Shown here piece by piece: positions 37,362 to 46,109 of a DNA stretch of 64,000 nucleotides. The position numbers and the translations under genes were made by a program. This stretch comes from UBA4465 sp002292365. GTDB lineage: Bacteria > Bacteroidota > Bacteroidia > Cytophagales > Cyclobacteriaceae. Every line of letters begins with the position of its first letter. The first letter of the stretch is position 1. The DNA lies in assembly GCA_943788615.1 (NCBI GenBank), contig CALSQY010000001.1, positions 1,054,001 through 1,118,000 of the forward strand, given 5' to 3'. Below the pieces are notes generated by a model, which was not told the origin of the DNA, did no database searches, and was given only the letters and a program-made list of their open reading frames with translations.

Positions 37362-38726
37362 ATGCAAAAAATTGATGCTCAAATTAATCTCAGATACGTC
37401 TATTTTTTAGCTGCGGTGGCTTCTATCGGTGGCTTTGTATTTGGTTACGATGCTGCCGTCATTGCAGGAGCGATAGGCTTTCTTCAAACAAAATTTGAAT
37501 TGACTGCAGCTATGACAGGCTGGGCGGTTTCCAGTGCAATTGTGGGTTGTATCTTAGGCGCATCTATTGCCGGACATTTAAGTGACTTATACGGGAGAAA
37601 AAAAACACTCATTGTTACGGCTATCCTTTTTTCTATTTCGGCTATTGGTTCGGCTATACCTATTGATATGGTACAATTTTCTATTGCCCGATTAATAGGA
37701 GGATTAGCCGTCGGAGCGGCATCCATGTTGGCTCCGATGTATATTTCTGAGATTGCACCTGCCTCAATAAGGGGGAGATTGGTTACTCTATATCAACTGG
37801 CAATTGTTCTGGGAATTATGATTATTTATTTTGTAAATATGGTTATCGCTGGTTTAGGTAACGAAACTTGGAATATAGAAATGGGGTGGAGAATGATGCT
37901 TGCTTCGGAAAGTCTACCAGCACTTTTATTTCTAATTATGCTTCTTTTTATTCCAGAAAGCCCTAGATGGATGGCCATGAAAAACAAAGATCAGAATGCT
38001 TTGCAAACGCTTACCAAAATATATGGTATTGAACGAGCGCAAGGAGTTTTAGATGAAATTAAAGGATCATTGAATGAAGAAAAAGGAAGGCTTAGGGAGT
38101 TGCTTGAACCTGGAATAAGAAAGCCAATGGTAATTGGAATTTTTTTGGCAATCTTTTCTCAAATTACTGGTATCAATGCCATCATGTTTTACGCCCCAGA
38201 AATTTTTAAAAGTATAGGGTTTGGAACAGATTCTGCATTATTTCAAACGGTAATTATTGGAATATTTAATACTGGATTTACCTTGGTAGCACTTTGGTTG
38301 GTTGATAAGCTAGGTAGGAAAACATTATTGATTTATGGAGTAGGAGGGATGGCTCTCTGTTTACTTGGTTTAGGTTCAGCTTTTCAATTTAATTTTTCAG
38401 GCCCATGGGTATTGATATTCATATTGGGCTATATCGCTTTTTTTGCAATATCTTTAGGCCCTATTCCCTGGGTAATTCTTTCTGAGATTTTTCCAACTAA
38501 AATGAGAGGTTTAGCCATGTCTATCTCCACGTTAACCATGTGGTCGGCAGTATATTTTGTTTCACAGTTTTTTCCTATTCTTATTGAAAAAATAGGAAGT
38601 GCTTTTACCTTCTGGATTTTCATGACAAATGCCATTGTATTGCTTTTTTTCACTGTTAGAATCATTCCAGAAACCAAAGGTAAAACGCTTGAGGAAATAG
38701 AAAAAAGTTGGAGTATAATTGATTAA
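37362..38726 (+). CDS. Sugar porter family MFS transporter
   Basis: A 454-residue, 12-helix permease of the MFS sugar-porter family (XylE/GLUT type). Family marks are GYDAAVIAGA in helix 1, DLYGRKKTL after helix 2, IGGLAVGAASMLAPMYISEIAP, RGRLVTLYQLAIVLGI, PESPRW at the end of the first half, QITGINAIMFYAPEIF in helix 7, DKLGRKTLL, and PETKGKTLEEIE at the C-terminus. The helix 7 QxxGxN set indicates hexose or pentose binding, with proton symport likely. It is divergent from the mannonate dehydratase operon, which suggests it feeds that pathway. A hairpin 25 bp after the stop may end its message. Confidence 0.94.
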   Translation: MQKIDAQINLRYVYFLAAVASIGGFVFGYDAAVIAGAIGFLQTKFELTAAMTGWAVSSAIVGCILGASIAGHLSDLYGRKKTLIVTAILFSISAIGSAIPIDMVQFSIARLIGGLAVGAASMLAPMYISEIAPASIRGRLVTLYQLAIVLGIMIIYFVNMVIAGLGNETWNIEMGWRMMLASESLPALLFLIMLLFIPESPRWMAMKNKDQNALQTLTKIYGIERAQGVLDEIKGSLNEEKGRLRELLEPGIRKPMVIGIFLAIFSQITGINAIMFYAPEIFKSIGFGTDSALFQTVIIGIFNTGFTLVALWLVDKLGRKTLLIYGVGGMALCLLGLGSAFQFNFSGPWVLIFILGYIAFFAISLGPIPWVILSEIFPTKMRGLAMSISTLTMWSAVYFVSQFFPILIEKIGSAFTFWIFMTNAIVLLFFTVRIIPETKGKTLEEIEKSWSIID

Positions 38727-38750
38727 ATAGTATTGCTCTTAAAAAGTATT

Positions 38751-38800
38751 TTTGATAATTTTTTAAATCCTAAAAAAAAGGATAGTTTTTAAATATCAAA
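38751..38800 (+). terminator. Inverted repeat after the sugar-porter gene
   Basis: TTTGATA (38751-38757) pairs with TATCAAA (38794-38800), and an inner ATCCT (38767-38771) with AGGAT (38779-38783), with AT-rich stretches between and a T-run at 38786-38790. It lies 24 bp after the MFS stop. The stem is AT-rich and interrupted, so termination is plausible but not certain. Confidence 0.45.
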
Positions 38801-39019
38801 AAAGTCTAAAAAAATCACTATAAACAAAGTCTTTGACAGTAAAATCAATAAATTCATGTACTAGTTAGTAATGTTTTTCGATCAATGGAATGGTTATTCG
38901 ATAAAATAAGCATTGATCAGGTTTTCAGTAATTAAAATCATCTACGATCCCAGATGATTTGAGTAGCTAAATAGGGCATAGTTCACCTATTGATTCTACC
39001 CATATCAAACGCTTCTTTT

Positions 39020-39090
39020 ATTGATAAATTCAATTATTATTTCTCCAATAATTGTAATTGTTATAAATATTCCCAGACAAGGTTTGTTTT
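39020..39090 (+). promoter_or_regulatory. 71-bp conserved upstream element, copy 1 (before the RraA-like gene)
   Basis: This stretch aligns without gaps to 58266-58336 upstream of the fucose operon: 54 of 71 positions match by hand count. The matches form three blocks: ATTGATAAATTCA-n-TTATTATT (one mismatch in 22), ATTGTnATTGTTATAAATAT (one mismatch in 20), and CAAnGTTTGTTTT, separated by variable spacers of 9 and 7 bases at identical distances. ATTG (39057-39060) and AAGGTTTG (39079-39086), 18 bases apart, resemble the Bacteroidota -33/-7 promoter elements. The likely meaning is an operator plus promoter, 66 bp before the ATG at 39157. Confidence 0.6.
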
Positions 39091-39156
39091 CCTTCTGTAT
39101 TTCTGTAATAAATTCAGAAACTCTATACATATATTCACTTTATCTAAAACAATAAT

Positions 39157-39816
39157 ATGAGACAAACTCCTTACTCCCTTCAAGATATAGAAAAAAAGCT
39201 TTTCAGTGCGGTCATTGCGGATGCATTAGATGGGCTTGGTTATCGCAATCAATCTCCTAATATTTCTTTTAGAGCCTATACGGGTATTTATAAAATGGTG
39301 GGTCGATGTAAAACAACTCTATGGGCAGACATGTATCACGACGATCTAAACCCTTATGAATTGGAGTTAAAAGCAGTAGATAGCTGTGAGCCCGGTGATA
39401 TTTTAATAGCAGCTGCCGGTGGATCCACTCGATCAGGTATCTGGGGCGAGCTTTTATCGACAGCTGCACGAAATAGAGGTTGTCGAGGCGCAATTGCCCA
39501 TGGTGGCATCAGAGATATTGCACAAATGAGAGAGATGGAATTTCCTGTTTTTGCCACAGATACAAGTATTTATGATAGTCTACACCGACAGAGGGTCATT
39601 GATATTGATATTCCTGTTGAAATCGGTGGAGTAACTTTTATCCCAGGAGCATTATTATTCTGTGATGGAGATGGTATTGTTGTAATCCCTCCTGAGGTTG
39701 AAGTGGAAGCAATCGAAAATGCAATGACTAAGGTGGAGGCGGAAAATATAACAAGAGATGAAATTAGAAAGGGAATGAAAGCGGCAGATGCTTATAAAAA
39801 ATATGGGGTTTTATAA
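39157..39816 (+). CDS. RraA-like protein (HMG/CHA aldolase family)
   Basis: A 219-residue protein of the RraA/4-hydroxy-4-methyl-2-oxoglutarate aldolase family. The substrate/metal site is visible: GGSTRSGIWGELLSTAA and GAIAHGGIRDIAQM, with the Arg-Asp of GGIRD as catalytic residues. No signal peptide. Family members include pyruvate-releasing class II aldolases and oxaloacetate decarboxylases; RraA itself modulates RNase E, which is unlikely here. Its upstream region shares a 71-bp element with the fucose operon, so it may be co-regulated with it and act on a keto-deoxy sugar acid; that is inference. A PSCyt1/DUF1553 gene follows 153 bp later. Confidence 0.85.
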   Translation: MRQTPYSLQDIEKKLFSAVIADALDGLGYRNQSPNISFRAYTGIYKMVGRCKTTLWADMYHDDLNPYELELKAVDSCEPGDILIAAAGGSTRSGIWGELLSTAARNRGCRGAIAHGGIRDIAQMREMEFPVFATDTSIYDSLHRQRVIDIDIPVEIGGVTFIPGALLFCDGDGIVVIPPEVEVEAIENAMTKVEAENITRDEIRKGMKAADAYKKYGVL

Positions 39817-39969
39817 CATGCATCTTTTTGACTTAAGTATTTTATCTAATCAAATAAATTTATAAAAGCAAAAGGGATAATGTTCACAGCTCAATAATAA
39901 TACTTGTCCACTAATGCCTAAAGCTGAAATTTAAAACTCTTGGGAGAGAAAAGACCTGATTTGAATATA

Positions 39970-42900
39970 ATGTATTATTTACTTTCTTTGACTAGGCGTG
40001 TTTTGAGGAATAGATTGGGTTTAGTCTTTTACGGAATGATATTCATAATTTCTTGCTCCATTGATAAGCCTCATGAAATTATTACCGCTGAAAGAACCTT
40101 ACCAGAAATTATTGATTATAATTTCCATGTCAAGCCAATTTTATCAGATAAGTGTTTTGCATGTCATGGACCAGATGCTCAAAAACAGCAGGCTAGTTTA
40201 AGATTAGACGAGGAGAGCAGTGCATACGCGCGCCTTGTAAGCGGTCATGGTAGCGCCATAGTTCCAGGAGAAATCTCTAAAAGCTTACTAGTGGATCGAA
40301 TTTTATCTGAAGATGAAGAGCTCATGATGCCACCTCCTGAAACAAATTTAAATTTAACTGATACAGAAAAAGCAACTTTAATTAAATGGATAGAGCAAGG
40401 GGCTGAATACAAACCACATTGGGCTTTTATCAAACCAAAAGCATATGTAGTACCCATGAGTGGCTCTGATTGGGCAAAAAATGAAATTGATCATTTTATT
40501 GCCAACAAATTAGATCTTTTTGATATTCAACCAGCGCCGGAAGCAAATCGTGAACAATTAATAAGGCGCGTATTTTTTGATTTGACAGGTTTGCCCCCAA
40601 CAATTTCTGATTTAGATTATTGGTTGAAAAATTCCTCATCGAACTATTTTGAATTATTAGTAGATAGCCTTTTAAGTCTGCCGGCATATGGTGAAAGAAT
40701 GGCGGCTCATTGGTTAGATGTTGCAAGATTTGCAGATTCTGAAGGCTATTTAGATGATTATCATCATACTTTTTGGCCATACAGAGACTGGGTGATCAAT
40801 GCTTTTAATAAGAATCTCCCTTATGACCAATTTATTTCGTGGCAAATTGGTGGGGATCAATTTCCCAATGCGACGCAAGAACAGAAGTTGGCTACAGCTT
40901 TTAATAGAAATCATAAGCAAAACTCAGAAGGAGGGGTTATTCCCGAAGAATTTAGGGTAGAGTACGTAGTTGATCGGACCAATACATTGGGCTCTGCATT
41001 CATGGCCTTAACGGTTGGTTGTGCTCGATGCCATGATCATAAATATGACCCAATCAGTCAAAAGGAATATTATCAGTTATTTGGCTATTTTAATTCAAAT
41101 ATTGAACGGGGGGATGGGATTTTCAGCCTTAATGGAGTTGAAAATGGTCAAAAAGTACCCAATGAATATTCAATGAATGCAGGTCCGGTCTTGCCATTAT
41201 TAAACGAGGAAACAGAGGCTATTCGAGAATTTCTATTGAACCAAATTGAAGATAAAAAGGAAAGTATTGCTCAGCTTTCAAGCGAAAATGAAGACTACTT
41301 TAAGCAATGGAGAGATCAAAAAAGATCTCAGCAAGATCTTGAAAAGGTAGTCTCTGCAGCTACGGTAACTCATCTTACATTTGATGCAATGGCCAACGGA
41401 AAAGATGTTGATCGAGCCAAAGGAGCTGCTCGTCCTACGTATTCAGGAAAAATAGTTTCGGTTGATGGAAAATTCGGGAAGGCTGTACGAAGTGATGCCG
41501 AGGGTAAGTATGTGGCAGAAGGTAAGAGAGCAATATTTGAGAGAGTTGACCCGTTCACCGTGAGTTTTTGGATCAATACGCCAAAAGTTTTTGATATTGC
41601 CCATGTCATTTATAATGGTAACAATAGGATACAGGGCTATCGAGGTTGGGATATTGTATTAAAAGAAGGTCATTTACATTTTAGATTAAGTCATGCGCAT
41701 CCCTATCAATCTTTGGATATTAAAACAGATTTTCCAATTTCGATTGATAAATGGCTTCATTTTGTATGGACCTATGATGGATCGAGTCAGGCGGAGGGTA
41801 TGCGATTATATCTTAATGGAAAAGAGATAGCTACGGTCATTGAACGTAATTTTTTGTATCGATCCACAAAACCATTTTTGGAGTTGGAACCCACCATATA
41901 TATGCCTTATGAGGGTTTAATTATAGGGAATCGACACTACGACCAAGATTTTACAGGTGGACTTATTGATGAAGTGCGTATTTTAAACAAAGAGTCAGAT
42001 GACTATGTGGCAAAGTATCTTTTTGACCCCTCCTTAGCTACCTATGATTTTATTCAATCCTTAAATAGAAAGACATCAGAACTGAGATTATTTTATAATC
42101 TATTCATCGATAGTAAAATCGAAAAAAGTCGTGAAAAATTAAGACTCGTTCAAAACAAAGAATTGGTTTTAATCGATACTGTCCAAGAAATAATGGTCAT
42201 GGAGGATTTTACTGAGAAAAGGCCAACTCATGTGTTGGAGAGAGGAGTTTACAGCGCCAAAGGAGAGTTAGTAAATAATGATGTTCCCAATGCTATTTTT
42301 GCAATGCCTAAAGAGCTTCCTCGCAATCGATATGGTCTTGGTAAGTGGCTCACTCATCCTGAACATCCACTTACCGCCCGAGTTGCCGTAAACCAGATGT
42401 GGTATCTCATGTTTGGCAGGGGTATTGTAGAAACGGTCGAAGACTTCGGGAATCAAGGAGCCATACCTACACATCCAGAATTACTCGATTGGTTAGCTAT
42501 TGATTTTCAACAACATGGTTGGGATCTCAAGCGTTTAGTACGTCAAATGGTACTTTCTGCAACCTACCGTCAATCTTCGGTAATACGGCCTAAACTAGAA
42601 AAGATAGATCCAGATAATAAGTTATTGACAAGAGGGTCAAGATACCGAAGATCAGCAGAAATGATTAGAGATAATATTTTGGCAACCAGTGGCCTCTTAA
42701 ATCAAACAATAGGTGGAGTCTCTACATTTCCTTACCAACCTGAAGGATTATGGAAGGAAGCTGATGTTCATGATTTTTTTCCAGGTTACGAGATAGATTT
42801 TAGTGCAGGACTATATCGAAGGAGTATTTATACTTTTTGGAAAAGGAATATGCCACCTCCAAATATGTTAATTTTTGATGCCTCAAGTAGAGCCGAGTGT

Positions 42901-43272
42901 GAGGTTAGGCGGCAGCGCAGTAATACTCCTCTTCAAGCTTTGGTTTTGCTTAATGACCCTCAAGTCATAGAAGCTTGCCGATCATTGGCTGAGAATGCTT
43001 GGAAAGCATCTGACTATAATTATAGCGAGGCTATTAATAGGATTTTCAGATCACTCACCAGTCGAAAACCCAATATTAGAGAAATGCAGATTCTTAATGA
43101 TCAATATCAGGAAGAGTTGATGTATTTTGAATCAAATCCAAAAGATGTTTCGATGTTTTTGAATATTGGAAATAAGTCTCCGGAATTACCGCTTTCAACT
43201 AGTAATTTGGCGGCGTTGGCTCGACTAACTAATACCATAGTTAATACTACAGAGGCTTATTATAAAAATTAG
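39970..43272 (+). CDS. PSCyt1-DUF1549-LamG-DUF1553 diheme lipoprotein, paralogue 3
   Basis: About 1100 residues from the ATG at 39970; an in-frame TTG at 39940 would only add a charged leader. Order: signal and lipobox (IISC, Cys29), PSCyt1 heme CFACH (62-66) with MMPPP as probable axial Met, DUF1549 with a second heme motif CARCH (351-355) and HDHKYDPISQKEYY, a LamG-type domain (FTVSFWINTP to LIDEVRILN), and DUF1553 ending near LARLTNTIVNTTEAYYKN. Clearly homologous over its whole length to the 5652 and 9045 proteins, but more diverged in the linker. Followed 23 bp later by a DUF1501 gene, repeating the association seen on the left side. Role unknown. Confidence 0.9.
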   Translation: MYYLLSLTRRVLRNRLGLVFYGMIFIISCSIDKPHEIITAERTLPEIIDYNFHVKPILSDKCFACHGPDAQKQQASLRLDEESSAYARLVSGHGSAIVPGEISKSLLVDRILSEDEELMMPPPETNLNLTDTEKATLIKWIEQGAEYKPHWAFIKPKAYVVPMSGSDWAKNEIDHFIANKLDLFDIQPAPEANREQLIRRVFFDLTGLPPTISDLDYWLKNSSSNYFELLVDSLLSLPAYGERMAAHWLDVARFADSEGYLDDYHHTFWPYRDWVINAFNKNLPYDQFISWQIGGDQFPNATQEQKLATAFNRNHKQNSEGGVIPEEFRVEYVVDRTNTLGSAFMALTVGCARCHDHKYDPISQKEYYQLFGYFNSNIERGDGIFSLNGVENGQKVPNEYSMNAGPVLPLLNEETEAIREFLLNQIEDKKESIAQLSSENEDYFKQWRDQKRSQQDLEKVVSAATVTHLTFDAMANGKDVDRAKGAARPTYSGKIVSVDGKFGKAVRSDAEGKYVAEGKRAIFERVDPFTVSFWINTPKVFDIAHVIYNGNNRIQGYRGWDIVLKEGHLHFRLSHAHPYQSLDIKTDFPISIDKWLHFVWTYDGSSQAEGMRLYLNGKEIATVIERNFLYRSTKPFLELEPTIYMPYEGLIIGNRHYDQDFTGGLIDEVRILNKESDDYVAKYLFDPSLATYDFIQSLNRKTSELRLFYNLFIDSKIEKSREKLRLVQNKELVLIDTVQEIMVMEDFTEKRPTHVLERGVYSAKGELVNNDVPNAIFAMPKELPRNRYGLGKWLTHPEHPLTARVAVNQMWYLMFGRGIVETVEDFGNQGAIPTHPELLDWLAIDFQQHGWDLKRLVRQMVLSATYRQSSVIRPKLEKIDPDNKLLTRGSRYRRSAEMIRDNILATSGLLNQTIGGVSTFPYQPEGLWKEADVHDFFPGYEIDFSAGLYRRSIYTFWKRNMPPPNMLIFDASSRAECEVRRQRSNTPLQALVLLNDPQVIEACRSLAENAWKASDYNYSEAINRIFRSLTSRKPNIREMQILNDQYQEELMYFESNPKDVSMFLNIGNKSPELPLSTSNLAALARLTNTIVNTTEAYYKN

Positions 43273-43295
43273 TTGGTAGATATAAAGAGAATACA

Positions 43296-44774
43296 ATGAA
43301 AGATCTCACAGAATTACAAAATGCATTATATCAAAAAAATCGGCGAGACTTCCTTCGAACAACTACTAAAGGAATGGGGGCAATGGCGCTTAGTTCTTTA
43401 TTGTTTCCTGATTTTGCGAAGGGACAAAATATTGATGCTTCGTCACAAATCACCATGAATGGAGGAGTTTTAGATGGATTTCACCATGCACCTAAAGCCA
43501 AGCGCGTTATTTATTTATTTCAAGCTGGTGGGCCGAGTCAAGTTGAACTTTTCGATTATAAGCCAGAGTTGATGAAAAGATGGGGCCAAGAAATTCCCGA
43601 TAGTGTTCGTGGTAAGCAACGACTTTCAGGTATGCTATCGGCGCAGTCAAGTTTTCCAATGGTTGGTTCTAAATTCCCATTTACCAAACACCCAGAAACG
43701 GGAGGGCATTTCAGTAGTCTTGTTCCACATATATCGTCTATTGCAAGTGATATATGTGTTGTGAATTCCATGTATACAGAAGCGATCAATCATGAGCCTG
43801 CAATCGTTTTTATGCAATCTGGATCGCAACAGGTTGGGCGTCCTTCAATGGGATCATGGATGAGTTATGGCTTGGGTAGTTCCAATAAAAATTTACCTTC
43901 TTTTATCGTTTTGCATTCTCGAGGAAAATCAGAAACTCAAAACATAAATATGCAAGCTTGGAATAATGGCTTTTTGCCTTCTCATCACCAAGGTGTTCGG
44001 TTTAGATCTGGTGTAGATCCTGTTCTCTATTTGTCAAATCCAGCAGGTATAGATAGCCAAAGTAGAAGAAGAGAGCTTGATTATTTGAAGGAGTTAGAGG
44101 CCGAGCAAAAGGCTATTTGGGGAGATGCAGAAATTGACTCTAAATTGAATCAATATGAAATGGCATACCGGATGCAAACAAGTGTCCCAGACGTTTCAGA
44201 TGTATCAGATGAACCTGATTATATATTTGAAATGTATGGTCAAGAGGCAAGACAGCCCGGAACCTTTGCAGCTAATTGCTTGATGGCCAGGCGACTGGCT
44301 GAAAGAGATGTTTCTTTTATTCAACTTTACCATATGGGTTGGGATCAGCATGAAAATTTACCCAATGAAATTCAGCAACTTGCCAAATCAAGTGATCAAG
44401 CATCTGCCGCTTTAGTAAAAGACCTCAAGCAAAGAGGTTTGCTTGAGGATACTTTGGTAGTTTGGGGTGGTGAATTTGGGAGGACTAGTTTTTCTCAAGG
44501 TCCATTAACGAAAGATAATTATGGGCGTGACCATCATCCCAGATGTTTTAGTATGTGGATGGCTGGTGGGGGGATCAAGCCGGGAACAGTATACGGTGAA
44601 ACAGATGACTTTAGTTATAATATTGTTAAAGATGGTATGCATGTACATGACTTTCAAGCTACTTTATTGCATTTATTAGGAGTTGATCATGAGCGCTTGA
44701 CTTTCAAGCATCAAGGGCGTAGATATAGGCTTACAGATGTACATGGACGAGTCATGAAAGATATATTGGCATGA
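43296..44774 (+). CDS. DUF1501 family protein with Tat signal, second copy
   Basis: A 492-residue DUF1501 protein with twin-arginine signal RRDFLRTT (Arg16-Arg17). The body repeats the motifs of the 2709-4178 protein almost word for word: YLFQAGGPSQVELFDYKP, GRPSMGSWMSYGLGS, WGGEFGRTSFSQG, NYGRDHHPRCFSMWMAGGG and LTDVHGRVMKDILA. No CxPxR motif, so not a standard sulfatase. It lies 23 bp after paralogue 3 of the cytochrome family, and the repeated pairing suggests the two products work together outside the cytoplasm. Function unknown. Confidence 0.88.
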   Translation: MKDLTELQNALYQKNRRDFLRTTTKGMGAMALSSLLFPDFAKGQNIDASSQITMNGGVLDGFHHAPKAKRVIYLFQAGGPSQVELFDYKPELMKRWGQEIPDSVRGKQRLSGMLSAQSSFPMVGSKFPFTKHPETGGHFSSLVPHISSIASDICVVNSMYTEAINHEPAIVFMQSGSQQVGRPSMGSWMSYGLGSSNKNLPSFIVLHSRGKSETQNINMQAWNNGFLPSHHQGVRFRSGVDPVLYLSNPAGIDSQSRRRELDYLKELEAEQKAIWGDAEIDSKLNQYEMAYRMQTSVPDVSDVSDEPDYIFEMYGQEARQPGTFAANCLMARRLAERDVSFIQLYHMGWDQHENLPNEIQQLAKSSDQASAALVKDLKQRGLLEDTLVVWGGEFGRTSFSQGPLTKDNYGRDHHPRCFSMWMAGGGIKPGTVYGETDDFSYNIVKDGMHVHDFQATLLHLLGVDHERLTFKHQGRRYRLTDVHGRVMKDILA

Positions 44775-44832
44775 GTATCAATGTCTATGTGAGTGGAGTT
44801 TTCATCTTTTCAAAAGTAAAGAGTAATAAAAT

Positions 44833-45897
44833 ATGATAAAATCAAAGAGAGAGTTTGTAAAAAAAACAGGAAGTGCTTTAGCATTAAGTACGACAGGATT
44901 TTCTTTCAATATTATTTCAAAGGATACCGTTGCTGATCAGGAAATTATAGGTCATGGAGATTTTCAGTACAAGGTTCATAAAGATTGGGGAACACAAAAC
45001 CCAAATAAAGTTCCTGTACAAGACTGCCATGAAATGATCCAGACCGAAGATGGCAGATTATTTTTACTCACCAATGAAACCAAAAATAATATCATTATTT
45101 ATGATCGTTCAGGGAAGGTATTATCGGTTTGGGGCCATGCATTTCCAGGTGCTCATGGCCTGACTCTTAGTCGAGAAGGTGATCAGGAATTTTTGTTTAT
45201 CACAGATTTATTAACTCATGAGGTATATAAAACGACTTTAGACGGTCAGGTTATTATGACGATACCTTATCCACAAGAAACAGGTTTGTATCGTTTAAAA
45301 AAGCAGTTCATGCCAACAGAGGTTGCTGTAGCCCCCAATGGAGACTTTTTTATCACAGATGGCTATGGACTTCAATATGTAATTAAATATGACTCTAAAG
45401 GAAATATATTAAAAGTATTTGGTGGATTGGGGAGTGGGGATGACTTGTTTGCCAGTAGGTGGACCGCTCATGGCGTGTGTATTGATAAAAGGAATAATGC
45501 GGATAAGCCTACCTTAATTGTCTCCGCAAGACACGAAAACTTATTTAAATGGTTTGATTTAGATGGAAATTTTTTGAGACAAATTTACTTACCGGGAGCA
45601 TTTTTAAGTCGTCCCGTAATACAGGGAAATGAACTTTATACAGCGGTATTAAATTCTGAGATGCCATGGGCTGTATCGAATACAGGCTTTGTTATGATTT
45701 TGAATAAAGAAAATAAAGTGATTTCTAACCCGGGGGGTACTGCTCCAGTATATAGGGATAATAAACTCCAAACACTCAAACAAAAAGAGTCCATATTTAT
45801 GCATCCTCATGATGTGTGTATTGATGATGATCTTAATATTTACGTATGCCAGTGGAATTCTTCAAAAACCTATCCAATTAAGCTTGAACGTATTTGA
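44833..45897 (+). CDS. NHL-type six-bladed beta-propeller protein with Tat-like signal
   Basis: A 354-residue exported protein. The N-terminus (KREFVKKTGSALALS) resembles a Tat signal with Lys-Arg in place of Arg-Arg. The body consists of NHL-like repeats: GRLFLLTNETKNNIIIYDRSGKVL, FLFITDLLTHEVYKT, MPTEVAVAPNGDFFITDGYGLQYVIKYDSKGNILKVFG and HPHDVCIDDDLNIYVCQW. The pattern recalls the peptidylglycine alpha-amidating lyase propeller, but lactonase-like or pure binding roles are equally possible. It follows the DUF1501 gene by 58 bp in the same run. Confidence 0.75.
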   Translation: MIKSKREFVKKTGSALALSTTGFSFNIISKDTVADQEIIGHGDFQYKVHKDWGTQNPNKVPVQDCHEMIQTEDGRLFLLTNETKNNIIIYDRSGKVLSVWGHAFPGAHGLTLSREGDQEFLFITDLLTHEVYKTTLDGQVIMTIPYPQETGLYRLKKQFMPTEVAVAPNGDFFITDGYGLQYVIKYDSKGNILKVFGGLGSGDDLFASRWTAHGVCIDKRNNADKPTLIVSARHENLFKWFDLDGNFLRQIYLPGAFLSRPVIQGNELYTAVLNSEMPWAVSNTGFVMILNKENKVISNPGGTAPVYRDNKLQTLKQKESIFMHPHDVCIDDDLNIYVCQWNSSKTYPIKLERI

Positions 45898-45947
45898 TTA
45901 GTGGAAAGCAATTCAAAAATATTGATCAACATATAATTTGATAGAGA

Positions 45948-46109
45948 ATGATGAGATTAAAAAGCATAAAATGTACAATGAGTTATCGCTTGCAAAATAA
46001 TTGGAGTATTTATTCGGGAGTGATTGGCTGCTATGTTGCCCTAATAATGGAACAAATTTTAAACGTAGATTTAGCTAAAAAACGCTTTTCATATCATTTT
46101 CAGCAATGA
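45948..46109 (+). CDS. Possible small ORF overlapping the esterase start
   Basis: A 53-codon frame fills most of the gap before the sialate O-acetylesterase gene and its stop overlaps that gene's ATG as ATGA (46106-46109), the coupling seen at many true gene pairs here. The product would be basic, with a mildly hydrophobic middle, and matches no family I recognise. It could be a leader peptide or chance. Low confidence. Confidence 0.22.
   Translation: MMRLKSIKCTMSYRLQNNWSIYSGVIGCYVALIMEQILNVDLAKKRFSYHFQQ

Larger units (their letters stand above)
38727..39156. other. Intergenic region upstream of the RraA-like gene
   Basis: A 430-bp gap. It carries a terminator-like inverted repeat after the MFS gene (38751-38800) and, near its right end, the 71-bp element at 39020-39090 shared with the fucose operon. 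Nothing else was recognised. Confidence 0.45.
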
